Source of the DNA: Paroedura picta
Lineage: Eukaryota; Chordata; Lepidosauria; Squamata; Gekkonidae
Length of the DNA: 64,000 nt
Reading direction: 5' to 3'
Assembly: GCF_049243985.1 (NCBI RefSeq)
Contig: NC_135379.1
Location: 8,710,001 to 8,774,000 of the forward strand
A program made the position numbers and the translations under genes. Of this stretch, positions 23,535 through 35,500 are shown piece by piece. The notes beneath the pieces were generated by a model that worked only from the letters and a program-made list of their open reading frames with translations, did no database searches and was not told where the DNA came from. How positions within the stretch are numbered: position 1 is the first letter of the stretch; each line of letters begins with the position of its first letter.

Positions 23535-26500
23535 CTGCCACTCCCAAGCCAGCTCGTGTTGGGTTACAGACGTCCAGTTAAAAGCCCAACTAAAACCCCA
23601 TTAAAATGGACACAAAAATCTAAAGTACACTTTGAGTGGGAAACTTCCCAAGATGGTTCCCCGATATTTCCAGATACCTAGTTGGAACTGCTGGGAATGG
23701 AACTTACCAACTTTAGACTTTGGCGCAGTGGAACACACTCTGTGGCTCAGAGAAAGCCAGGCTTGCAATTGCCATCCACCAACAGGGAGCCGTATGTGAT
23801 GGCCTGTGTGTCACTCCACCAAACACACATGTAGCTTTGATCTTCTAACATATAAATAAAAAGGTTTCCTGATCGGTATTTAATATCAATAATGACCAGA
23901 ATACTTCTGAGCATCCTTTGTGCCTACCTCTGGTGAATCTTTGTCTGGAGTGAGGGAAACACAGGTAGTTGAGAGTTTATTTATTTATTTATTTATTGTA
24001 TTTCTATACCGCCCTCCCCGAAGGCTCAGGGCGGTTTACAGGAAACAACAAAATAGTACAGGTAACATCATGCATTGTACAGGGGGGTTGGACTAGATGA
24101 CCCTGGAGGTCTCTTCCAACTCTATGATATAGAGCAGGGGCAGTCAACCAGTGGTCCTCCAGATGTTCATGGACTACAATTCTCATGAGCCCCTGCCAGC
24201 AAACTGGAGCAATGATATAGAGGAATGCCTGTGTATTTAATATGCCTGTGTCTTCCTAGCTACTTCCATTCTTACTTTTCCTGGTCCTCTTTCAAAAGCT
24301 TCAGACCTCTGATCAGGTATCGGGGTGGGATTAAAGATAAGTAAATCTTTTCCTTCACATCGGAATTCAGGCTTGTTTCCTGTTGTGCACTACAGTGTTG
24401 CCAAAGATTACGTTCGGTTGATGAAGTACGGCGACTCCCTTTATCGATGCAAGCAGCTGAAGCGGGCAGCCCTGGGTCGGATGTGTACGATCATCAAAAG
24501 ACAGAAGCAGAGCTTGGAGTACTTAGAACAAGGTGGTGTATCTCAGTAGCAGGACAGGGGTGGTGAGAAAGGCAGTTGTCCTGTCTAAATGATACCCCCA
24601 TGGGGATAAGAACAGAAGAACCTGTTGGATCAGACCAATGGTCCATCTGGTCCAGCCTCCTGTCTCACACAGTGGCCAGCCAGTTCCTCTGTGCCAGGTA
24701 GCTGCTGGTTCCTGCCATGATTTGCCTGACCAAAGTCCCAGAACTCCCATGGAGATCTGACCTGAAGTTGCTTTGCTCATTTCCTCTCTCTTTTGCTTCC
24801 ACATTCTGGGGCCATCTGGTTCCCTATGGTGTGCTCAGTTGTTGTGTCTGTTTCTTCGCACCTGGAAATATCCCATTTAAACTTTCTTTTAATATAGCCC
24901 ATATTTAAGTTCTCTTTTCTTTGAGGCAACTTTATTTTGGAAAGAGATAAGAAAAAGAGAGTTTTGTTATTCTGGCTTATCCTGCCTGATGCCTTGAATC
25001 AAGGATCCCTTTTGATGCACCATCCATCTGCATTTAAACCCCTTCTGTGAAAATCAGCAGCGATCCTTCTGTCTTCTCAGTGCGTCAGCATTTGTCCCGC
25101 TTGCCGACCATCGATCCAAACACCCGGACTCTTTTGTTGTGCGGGTACCCGAACGTGGGGAAGTCCAGCTTTATAAATAAGGTTGGTGGACTTTTAAGTG
25201 CTGCTTCAGTCTAAATTTGGCATTTCAGTTTAGCACAATCCCAAAAAATTGCTGTTGCCTCATACCTGAGGGACCATATTTCCGTATACATCCTGCAGAG
25301 AGCACTTCACTCTGCAAATTCCAACATGTTGGTGTCCAGCCCCAAAGATGCGCGCCTGACCTTGACCAGGGTCTGGTGGAACAAGCTGTCTATTGAGACC
25401 AGGGCCCTTACGGAACTTCCAAAGCAGCACACTTCCACCAGGCATTTGGTTGAGGCCAAGGTCACACTTATCATCTAAATGGACCCCTTCCACCTAATCC
25501 AGGGGTAGTCAAACTGCGGCCCTCCAGATGTCTGTGAACTACAATTCCCAGGAGCCCCTGCCAGCGAATGCCTTGCCCATCCTCCCCCATCGAGGTCAGG
25601 CCAATAATCAGCATCGCAGGCCCATGGGAACATATTAAGTGATGGAGTGAGCAAGCAGTTTTACAGAGACTAATTTTTAGGATTTTTATGTTTTACTGTA
25701 TAAAATTTTTCCTTCTGTTGTAAGCCACTCTGAGACCTTCTTGGGGAGGTGTGGCCTAGAAATTTAAGCAATAATAATAACAGTTATTATATATGGCGAG
25801 TTTGTTGTAAATGTCTGAGCTGACAGTGGGATTATAATCAAGATGTTCCAGTCTGTGTTTTCTGCCAAGAGCTTTAGAGAAGGAATTAGCAGCTTAATCC
25901 TAAAAAAGAGTTACATCTTTCTGAGTCTATTAAAATGGGCTTAGAAGGGTGTGACTGTGTTTAGGATCTTACTGTAGTCACGCAGCCCTGAGAAAAGTAG
26001 TTTATTGTCATTCATCCCGTACTGGCATGTAAGCGTTTCTCATGTAAGAAATTAAATCCAGCCTGGATGGTGATACTCGCTCTTTGTATTATGTGAACCC
26101 ATGGAGCTGCCTGATACTGAATCAGAATATCAAGGTGGCAAACACAATATCCAAAATAGACTTGTGTAGAGTCTTGAATCTTCTATTATTTCTTTATTCT
26201 TTATTGTACAAAGCAGTCCCAATGCGTTTTATCCATTGGCTTTGTCAAGGGACATTAAATTTGTCTAAAAACAAGAAATTTAATGTCCCTTGACAAAGCC
26301 AGTGGGTGAAACGCGTTGGGACTGCTTTGTACAATAAAGAAATAATAGAGGATTCAAGACTCTACAGAAGTCTATTTTGGATATTGTGTTTGCCACCTTG
26401 GTATCCCAGTGCCTTTATACTTGATTTGTATTTGATCCTTCACTGGATCCTACCCCTCTTAATTTATCATTTTTGATACTGAATCAGGCCATTGAGCTGC

Positions 26501-29500
26501 TCAAACTGGCAGCAGCTCTTTGGGGTCTCTGGCTGAGGTGTTCATATCACCACTACCTGATCCTTTTAACTGGGGATTGAACCTGCAAAACAGGTTTGCA
26601 TGCAAAATCATGGGAAAAGCAATAATCGAGTAAGCGAATAGAGCTACTATAAAGATTAAAAAAAATTTCCCTTCCCTGTTTTTAAGGTGACCAGAGCTGA
26701 TGTGGAAGTGCAGCCCTATGCATTTACGACCAAGTCTCTCTTTGTGGGGCACATGGACTACAAGTATCTGCGGTGGCAAGTAAGGACTCTTTCCTAGTTG
26801 ATAAAATCCAATGTGACCCAGTTATGTTATTGGAGGGTATGTTCTGTGCTAGGCGACTTTCAGCTGGCTGTGTTTGAAATCTGCACCAGTGATGGCGTTT
26901 GCCTTACTTCTTTGCTAGGAAAAAGATGAACTTCAGACCAGAAGTCCGGCATTTTATTGGCTCCTTCGCTAACCTATCAAAACACAACAGCCAAGTAGAA
27001 TTGGCTGCCCCAAGACTCTGATTCTGTGAACTTAGGCAGAGTGTAAGTGGGTGGGCAGAAGGGATTGTGTTGGTGCTTGGCTCTTGTGGCCCTTTCTTGT
27101 ATGCCCAGGGAAGTGCTGATCGCCACTTTGGGGTCAGGTGTCAAATTTCTTCCAGGGATTTTGGGGGTTTTTTGGGGGGGGGGCAATCAGGGCTACTTTG
27201 GTAGGCAGGTGGTTGTGACTTTCCTACATTTTGCAGGGGGTTGGGACTAGATGACCCTGGTGGTCCCTTCCAACTCTGATTCTCTGCCAGCTTTCATGCA
27301 GGAATTCTGCCTTTCATAGAATCATAGAGTTGGAAGGGATCTCATGGGTCATCTAGTCCAACCTCCTGCACTGTGCAGGCCACTCACATCCCAATCGCTT
27401 TCCACAGTCCTCGTCCAGACCTGCCCACACCCAAAGGCCTCTTCCTATCACCTGCCTCTCTGTTCTGTGAGTCTCCTGATAATATCTCGTGGTCAGCTCA
27501 CCTGCATGACTGCATCACACAGGTGGTATTGAAATGGGTGCGGGTACGAGATGACTGGGGCAGATGGCTGGGAATAAACAGTTCCTCATGTATCTCGGTA
27601 GTGTCTACTAAGGTTTTCTTAGATAGTGTCTTGATGTTTTTATATTTTTTAGTGGTTATGTTAGAACCGTTAGAAAGTTACGATTCCAGCGTGCTAGCCC
27701 GAGGCTTGCATTGCAGCAGGAGTGATCTGGTTTGTGTGCGTGCAGGCAAGAATCAAACTAACAAATAGAGACTCTTTATCTTTGCCAACTAACAGGAGTC
27801 CTTTACTACAAGGAGCTCCGTTCTAGACAGTTCAGAGCAGAGATAGATAGTCTGGTCTTGACTAACTGGGATGGATGGAGATGCAGGAATCCACATAGGG
27901 ACTTGGCTTCTGCTGAGTTCAGGGTGCAACGGGCTTCAGCCTTTGTGTATTACAGGGGTGTGGATTCATCCACGAGTGTTTTGTTTAGCAATTCCACAAA
28001 ATTCCATTGTAGTCTTTTATTGGAGAGGGTTAAGAAGACACGAAGGTTTTATTGTAAACCGTCATGAGCCAGTTGGGTCTGGGAGCGGTGGTCGACAAAT
28101 ACAAACAAATTAAGTAAGTAAGGGAAGGGTGTGACTGTCATTGGGCAGTAGTGTGAACATCGTGTGCCTCCGTTCGCCCATAGCAGCTCCTTAAATAAAA
28201 GTCCTGAGGTTGATTCCATAGTCCTTCCTTCTAGGTGGTGGATACGCCAGGTATTTTGGATCATCCTTTGGAGGAGAGAAACACCATTGAGATGCAGGCA
28301 ATAACAGCTCTCGCTCACCTTCGAGCCGCCGTGCTGTACGTCATGGATATATCCGAACAGTGTGGGCACAGCCTGGAGGAGCAGCTTGAACTCTTTAAGA
28401 ATATTAAACCCCTGTTTGTCAACAAGGTAGGTTTGCAATTATGCTGCTTCCAATTCAGGCTTGCTTGTAAATGAAAGCAGCAAATTTGACCTTAATGCGC
28501 GTCTCTTCTTTCCTTTTAGCCTCTTCTAATTGTTGCAAATAAGTGTGATGTGAAGAGGATTTCTGAACTTAGTGAGGAAAACCAGGTAGGAAGGTTTTTT
28601 ATAACAAGGAGACAGGGTATGTCTTGGTTATATATGAATAAACTGGGACATACAGCTTGCATTCCGCATGGGTGGAGACGTTCAGGGCTGCCACTGCAAA
28701 TTTCTCCAGCTCTCAGGCCAGGAGCAAAGCAAGCATACCAGCATGTAGCCTGCTGCGGCTTCAAACATATATTTTCCTGCAACTCTCTCTTTACTTGCCA
28801 GTTTTTCACTTCTGATGAGAACTTGGCAACAGCAGTCTCACTACATGGAGTACTGTAAGGTTCATGTCCCAAATCATGTCCCCATCCCAGACGTCTGTCG
28901 TTCTAGATTACGGATACCAATTATCAGTCTTTATCCTTCCTTGCTGAATTTCCATGCCCAAATGCTGGCATGTGCAAAGCTTCTGGCTTGGTCAGTATAT
29001 GCACAGCTTAGCTGCTGATATTTGCTGTATTTCCTGGAAAAAACTGTAACAGAATGTCCATTTTATGGAATTCTGGCACTATTTCAGTTCTTTAGGCACA
29101 AGTGAGAGAAAACATTTTTGTTGTAAAAATTTAAACAGCCGTTCCCTAATTCCTGTATGTCCGTGCTCTAGAAAATGTTTGCGGATTTAGAAGCAGATGG
29201 ATTTCCCGTAATAGAGACAAGCACCCTCACCGAGGAAGGAGTGATTCAAGTCAAAACGGAAGTGAGTACGGTCTCTCTTGTGTAAAATTCATTCTAAACT
29301 TGCTGTTTGGGTTGGATCCAGAGGGCTCCTTCTGTTTTCCCGGGCTAAAGGCAAGATTGCATGGGATAGTTTCCCAAGTTCCTTAGGGAAATGGATTGAA
29401 GTTCAGCTCTTTTCGCACCCGTGGCATAATGCCCTTTTAAAGAGCTTTTGCAACTGGATTTCCCCAGGCGAAACAGGAAAATCTGTGTGTTTTTTTTAAT

Positions 29501-32500
29501 GCATTATTCAAAGGGGGCGGAATGGATCTAGCTCCAGTTTCCTTGTGATCAAAGCTCTGGCTGCTCAGTAGATGGACAAACACATTCATTTTGACAAGCC
29601 AGTGTGACTTCCGCACCGACGCAGGGAAGTGTTCCGTCAGTGTTGTCTTCCGTTGCCTCTGATGTGTGGTTCATCACAGACACATGTTTTAGAAGTCCAG
29701 ATTTTTCGGGGGAGATGGGAGGGATTTATTCTATTCATTTGCACCTCCACCTCCCTTCCCCATAGTGACCCTGAGCAGCCTACATTTGTCCCCCTCTCCT
29801 CCTTTTTATCCTCTGTGGTGGTAGTTTGGTCTGATAGCGTGTGGCTTCTGTGTCAGAGTGGGGGATGGAACCTGGGTCTCTCAGATCCCAGTCTGACACT
29901 TGAACCGCTAAACTTGCTGGGTAACTTTGGTCCAGTCACATTTCTCTCAGCCTAGCCTACCTCGCAAGGATGTTGTGATGGTAAAATGGGGAAAAAAATT
30001 ACGTGAGCTGCTTTCGGTCCCCATTGGGGAGAAAGGTGGGGAGCACAAATGGATTAAGTAAGTTAATTGCAGTGGCTTTAGGAATATTTTCTTCTTGCAC
30101 AGCTACTTGCATACTCTCGCTATCTCTATTCAGCCACATGTCTGAAGTGAAATTGAGGTGATGTTGGTTAAGTCTGGGTGGGAGCATCCCAGAACTCATA
30201 GCCCTCCTCCCCCCTTTCACCTCCTTCTCACTGTTAATCATAGCATTATATCTGCACCAGCGCTATTGCTAACCATGATTAGTTTGAGACCACGGTTAGA
30301 GCTCTTTTGGTAGCCATGGTTAACAACTTTGGTGTTTGTAGAACATGATCCCCTGGTCAGGACTGCGAAGAAAACAGAGTGTGGGAAGTTGCTCAGATTT
30401 GTGAAAGTGGGTGCGTGAGTCTGTGTGTGTGTGTGTGTGTGTGGGGGGGGCTCCTTGAACTACAAGAGATCAGCAGGGAATCAGATTAATCAAATTAATG
30501 TTGTGTTCTTGCAGGCCTGTGACCGATTGCTGGCCCACCGCGTGGAAACCAAAATGAAGGGCAACAAGGTGAATGATATCTTGAATCGGCTCCATCTAGC
30601 TCTCCCCTACAGAAGAGACAACAAGGTGGGCTTTCTGTGGTTGCTATAATTTGTTTTTGTTTTTTTTTGTAAAGTAGATGTATGAACAATCTGAACAACC
30701 GCCCAGAGCTGTAAAGAATGGGCGGTATAAAAATCCAAATAAATAAAATATTTTCCCTACTTATTTGCAAAACGCCAAGGTGACTTCCTAGCATGTCCCC
30801 AGTGCTCCCTAGTAAAGGCTTACTATGGCAGATCAAAGAATCCCAAGGACTTAAAACAGCATTCTGGGTTGTTTGAGCTCCTGTTGATTGTATGCTTTTG
30901 TCTTAGGAAAGGCCTCCTTTTATTCCCGAGGGGGCCTTGCTGCGCAAAAAACGCATGGAGGTTGATGTGCCTAAAAAGAAACTGGTAAGCATGCTTTTAA
31001 AAGTTTCTTTTCCTGGGGATTTGGGGCATAATTCCCACGTTGTTATAAGCCCTACAGAAAGCTTGTCTTAACAATGCATTGCTTACTTGCAGGAGAAAGA
31101 TCTGGAAATGGAACTGGGAGATGACTATGTTTTGGATCTCCAGAGTAAGTGTTCATATTAATCCTGGTGTTGTTAGATCAACTATGATGTCTTGGAGTGG
31201 AACTGTTCAAGCAGAGCTTTTTGATCTGTGCATCCCTCCTACTGCTGGACAGGATGAATTTGTCTTCCCTTTTCTAGTTTAACTTGCATGTTTTGGTATT
31301 CAAATTTGACACGTCAACACCTTATGCCCCTTTCCTTATTCTTGGGTTTTCAGGTGTTCAGGTAAAGACGTTCTTCGTTCATCATTAAACTAGGCCCCAT
31401 AGCCTTTGTTTAGAGGGTTGAGAGATATTTTAGTTTAAAAACAGAAACAGCCCCCCCAGATCATTAGATCAGGCTTTCCCAACATTTCCACCCTTGAGAA
31501 ACCCCTGGAACATTCTTTAGTCTTTGAGAAACCCTAAAAAGGGTACCACTGTGCAGAATATGATTGGGAATTATAGCTGTGTACATGCCCACCCAGGGTC
31601 TCTCCCCACCCCACCCCTCTAGGCCCATCAGTGGTCATTTTGGGAGGTGGGGTAGGTTGACATGATCATATATGGTCATATTACCTGATAAATCTTTGAC
31701 AAATTAAAAATATATTAAAAATTAATTAACTCTCACCCATTTGGGAGACCTTTCCAGGACCACAAGAAACCCCAGGTTTTCATGAACCCCTGGTTGAGAA
31801 AGCCTGCTTTAGATCAGTGGTCCTCAACCTTCCTAATGCTGCGACCCTTTAACACAGTTCCTCATGTTGTGGTGACCCCCAACCATAAAATTATGCAAGG
31901 GTTCTTTCACAGAAATTAAGCCGAAACTGACCAAAAGTGTGAAGATCCATTGTTCATCATTGTATATAAACTGGTTATAAATTGTATATATAATTGGTGG
32001 GCGCATTCAGGAGGAGCGGCAACAGTGGCGGCACCCCCCCAAGCTGCTTGCCCTGCTGCGACCCCTGTGAAAGGGTTGTTTGCCCCCTAAAGGGGTCCTG
32101 ACCCCCAGGTTGAGAACCACTGCTTTAGATAATACTTTACATCCCCCTGAAATCAAGAGGACTGCTGGTCAAAAGTAACAAGGGATCAGCTAGTACATAA
32201 CTTACGTATGAAGGATACATTTCCTCCTGTTGCTCAGCCAACCACATAGTTCGATGTGGCTTTTAAGCTGGGAGGGAGAGGGACAGAAGGAATTCCTTTG
32301 TTTTCTTTCCAAATTCCTGGATTTTCTTTCCCTTTGCTCTAGAATACTGGGATCTAATGAATCCGTCTGAAAAATACGATAGGGTACCGGAGATCTGGGA
32401 AGGTCATAACATCGCTGACTACATTGACCCAGATATCATGAAGGTAAGTGTTTTGTCATTACCACGGTACTTGGATGTGTGGAGAGTCTGTGTTGAAAGA

Positions 32501-35500
32501 AGAATGTTTGGGACTTTCTCCTTACGTTGTTCATCACCCAGGAGGAGGGTGAGAGGAAAGTGCTGGACGGCTGCTTCCAGACGTTCTTCACATGAGGCCT
32601 GGGCTCATATTGGTTCAAAAAGTGGCAGCGAGGTTGATTTGCTACATTAATGTCCTTTCTCCTTCCCCCAACATAAAGTCCTCAAAGTACTCAAACGATA
32701 AAGTCCTCAAAGTAGAGTCTCACCTATTTCTTTCTGCTCGCCTTCCATTCTCAATATGTACCTCTATATCGCTGGGTTGATTCATTCTTCCTGAGGACAG
32801 GAAGTAACATTGACACCGGCTTAGCTCTGCCCACCTCCATCATTGTCATTACTGAAGCCCGGATAGCTGAGAATCTGGTTTAATGAAATAATTCGGAGCA
32901 TCTTTTAAAATAGAAATCAATTTTACTTATTTCTGTTTTTTTGTTCTTGTTTTAAACATCTACGTTTAGTTTTTCTGATGGTTGGTAGCTGCCCCGAGAC
33001 TTTTGTAAGAGAGGGTTGACCGAAAATTCTGATAAGTGAATACAAATAAAATGAAAGTTGAAACTAGAATTGCTAACTGAGCTTTTCCTGAGCAGCTGTG
33101 GTGGTGCTGCTGCTGTGTGCGAAGAACCAGCCCGGTGGAGCCAGCGTGCTGTAACGTTTTGTTCCATTTCTTTGAAGAAACTGCAACAGCTGGAGGAGGA
33201 GGAGGAGCTCCGCCAGGCGGCCGGAGAATACAACAGCGATTCGGAAAGCGAAGATGAGGAAATGGCGGGAATCAGGCAGCTGGCACGACAAATTCGCGAG
33301 AAGAAGAAACTGAAGATATTGGAGTCCAAGGAGAAAGATACCCAGGGGCCCAGGTTGCCAAGAACAGCTAAAAAGGCAAGTGGAAGAACCCTTGTGGTGT
33401 CAGGCAGGTATGATGGGCAGGGTGGAAGCTAAATGGTTAAATTCAGCCCACTCTGTCTTTCATTAAATTTATAGGCTGCCCCTCTTGGCACAGCCGGCAT
33501 GGAGCGGTTAACATAATTCTGAATGCATGTTTAAAATCAACAAACACAATATATTTAAACAATAAGAATTACCGTCCACCCCCCCCCCCAACTAATCCCC
33601 TGCCTTCCAACACCCAATAAAAGGAGGTGTTATCCAATGTCCATCTGGTGGTCTTAAAAAGCCTGGTGGAAGAGCTCCATCTTACAGGCCCTGCGGAACT
33701 GCATTATTTCCTGCAAGGCCCGTAGCTCTTTCAGGAGCTCGTTCCACCAGGCAGGGCCAGGACAAAAAAGGCCCTGGCTGAGGCCAGGCGACTCTCACAT
33801 GGGACGGAGATCACCAACCTGCTTGTATTTGCAGAGCGAAGAGTTCTGCGAGGGGCATGGGAAGTAAGACGGTCTCTCAAAGACTTGACTCAAAGAATAA
33901 AGACAGGGAATATGCAGAGGACATAACGGGTCAGACTTCTTAATCTAGATGTGAGTTTAGACGCAATAGTTCTTGTAGTCACTTTACAGCCAAGCTTGTG
34001 CTCAAGGCAAAGGCCTCAGCTTTGGAGAAGCGATGTGTTTATTCAGAGATTCAAGGTTCAGTCCCACACCATCTACACTGAATGGACATCTGATGCCAGA
34101 GATTCAGAAAGATCCTTTTCTGCTTGAGGATCTGGAGGGTTACAGACCTCCCAGAGCCATATGGAAGGGTGGTATTAAAATCTAAATAAATAAACCACAC
34201 TGGGTTGGATGCAATGGCTCAAAGTCAATTTTATGTATTTTGCATGTAGCAGAAATAGTAGTCAAATTGCTGCCTCCTTAGGGTTTGCTCAGGTTAGAGT
34301 CCATCTTAAAAGCGGGGACCAGATCCTGCTCAAGATGGCTTTCATATGCATGGTGCTTAGGGTGGTTGTTCCATTCGTGTAGTAATAGACACCTTTTAGG
34401 CTTGCATTCCACATCGCGGTCCCGCGCATCTAGTCAGAATGTGTTGGATTTACGGTGTGTGAATTTCACTGCATGTTACATTGTGCTGAAACACAAGGGG
34501 AGGAGTGTTGGCAGGTGGGAAGAACACCCGTTGTCTCAGCCATGCGCTTTCAGCTGCGGCTCCTCCTCCATATTTTTCGCTACATCGTTTCTCTTGCGTT
34601 TTTCATATTTGGTTTCTTCCTCGTTCCTCAATGCTGCATCTGTCCCGATGAAAAATCCATGGGTAATGCAGTCAGTAACGGGTTCCTACTCCCTGTAGGT
34701 TCAGCGGAAGAAGTTGGAGAAGGAGATGAGCGATCTTGGGGTGGACATGACGGACAAAAACGAAGTGAGTTGCGTGACAGTGTTTTCCAATTTGCTTTCG
34801 GTGTTCTTTGCATTCCTCATTTTAGCATTTCTGCCACCTCTTTCAGCTTCGCGAAAGACAGGAGGGTTAAAGGGATGAATTAGAGCAAAATGTAGCAGAG
34901 GAACTGTACCCATTTGAATTTGTCCGACAAAACCACTAATGTTTCAGGAACATTAAGATTTGTCCTCTAAAGCAGGGGTAGTCAACCGGTGGTCCTCCAG
35001 ATGTTCATGGACTACAATTCCCATGAGCCCCTGCCAGCAAACGCTGGCAGGGGTTCATGGCAATTGTAGTCCATGAACATCTGGAGGACCACAGGTTGTA
35101 GTCCATGAACATCTGGAGGACCACCGGTTGACTACCCCTGCTCTAAAGCAAGACATACCATATTTTAAGAATACTTTTTGGATGTTGGTGAAACTTTCTG
35201 ACAGTCATGATTTGTTTCATGGACCTCTCTTCTGAGTGATTGATTCCTCAGGTTGCAGGGACCCATTTGGACTTGCCACCCCATGAGTTTGGGGGTGCAG
35301 AAGGGAAATAGCCCTTCCTGTTTCTTCTGTTGCATGAGAGGGGGGTAGTTTCCCTTGTAGCCTTCTCAGTCCAGCAGCACAGCCCATTGAACTTATTAGT
35401 CCATGTGGTTCTAACCCCCTGTTGGAATTGACTTTTCCTGGGTCTGAAAGGAGGGGAACATGGGTGACCCATGCTTATTGTGCACGTGGATCACAAGCTG

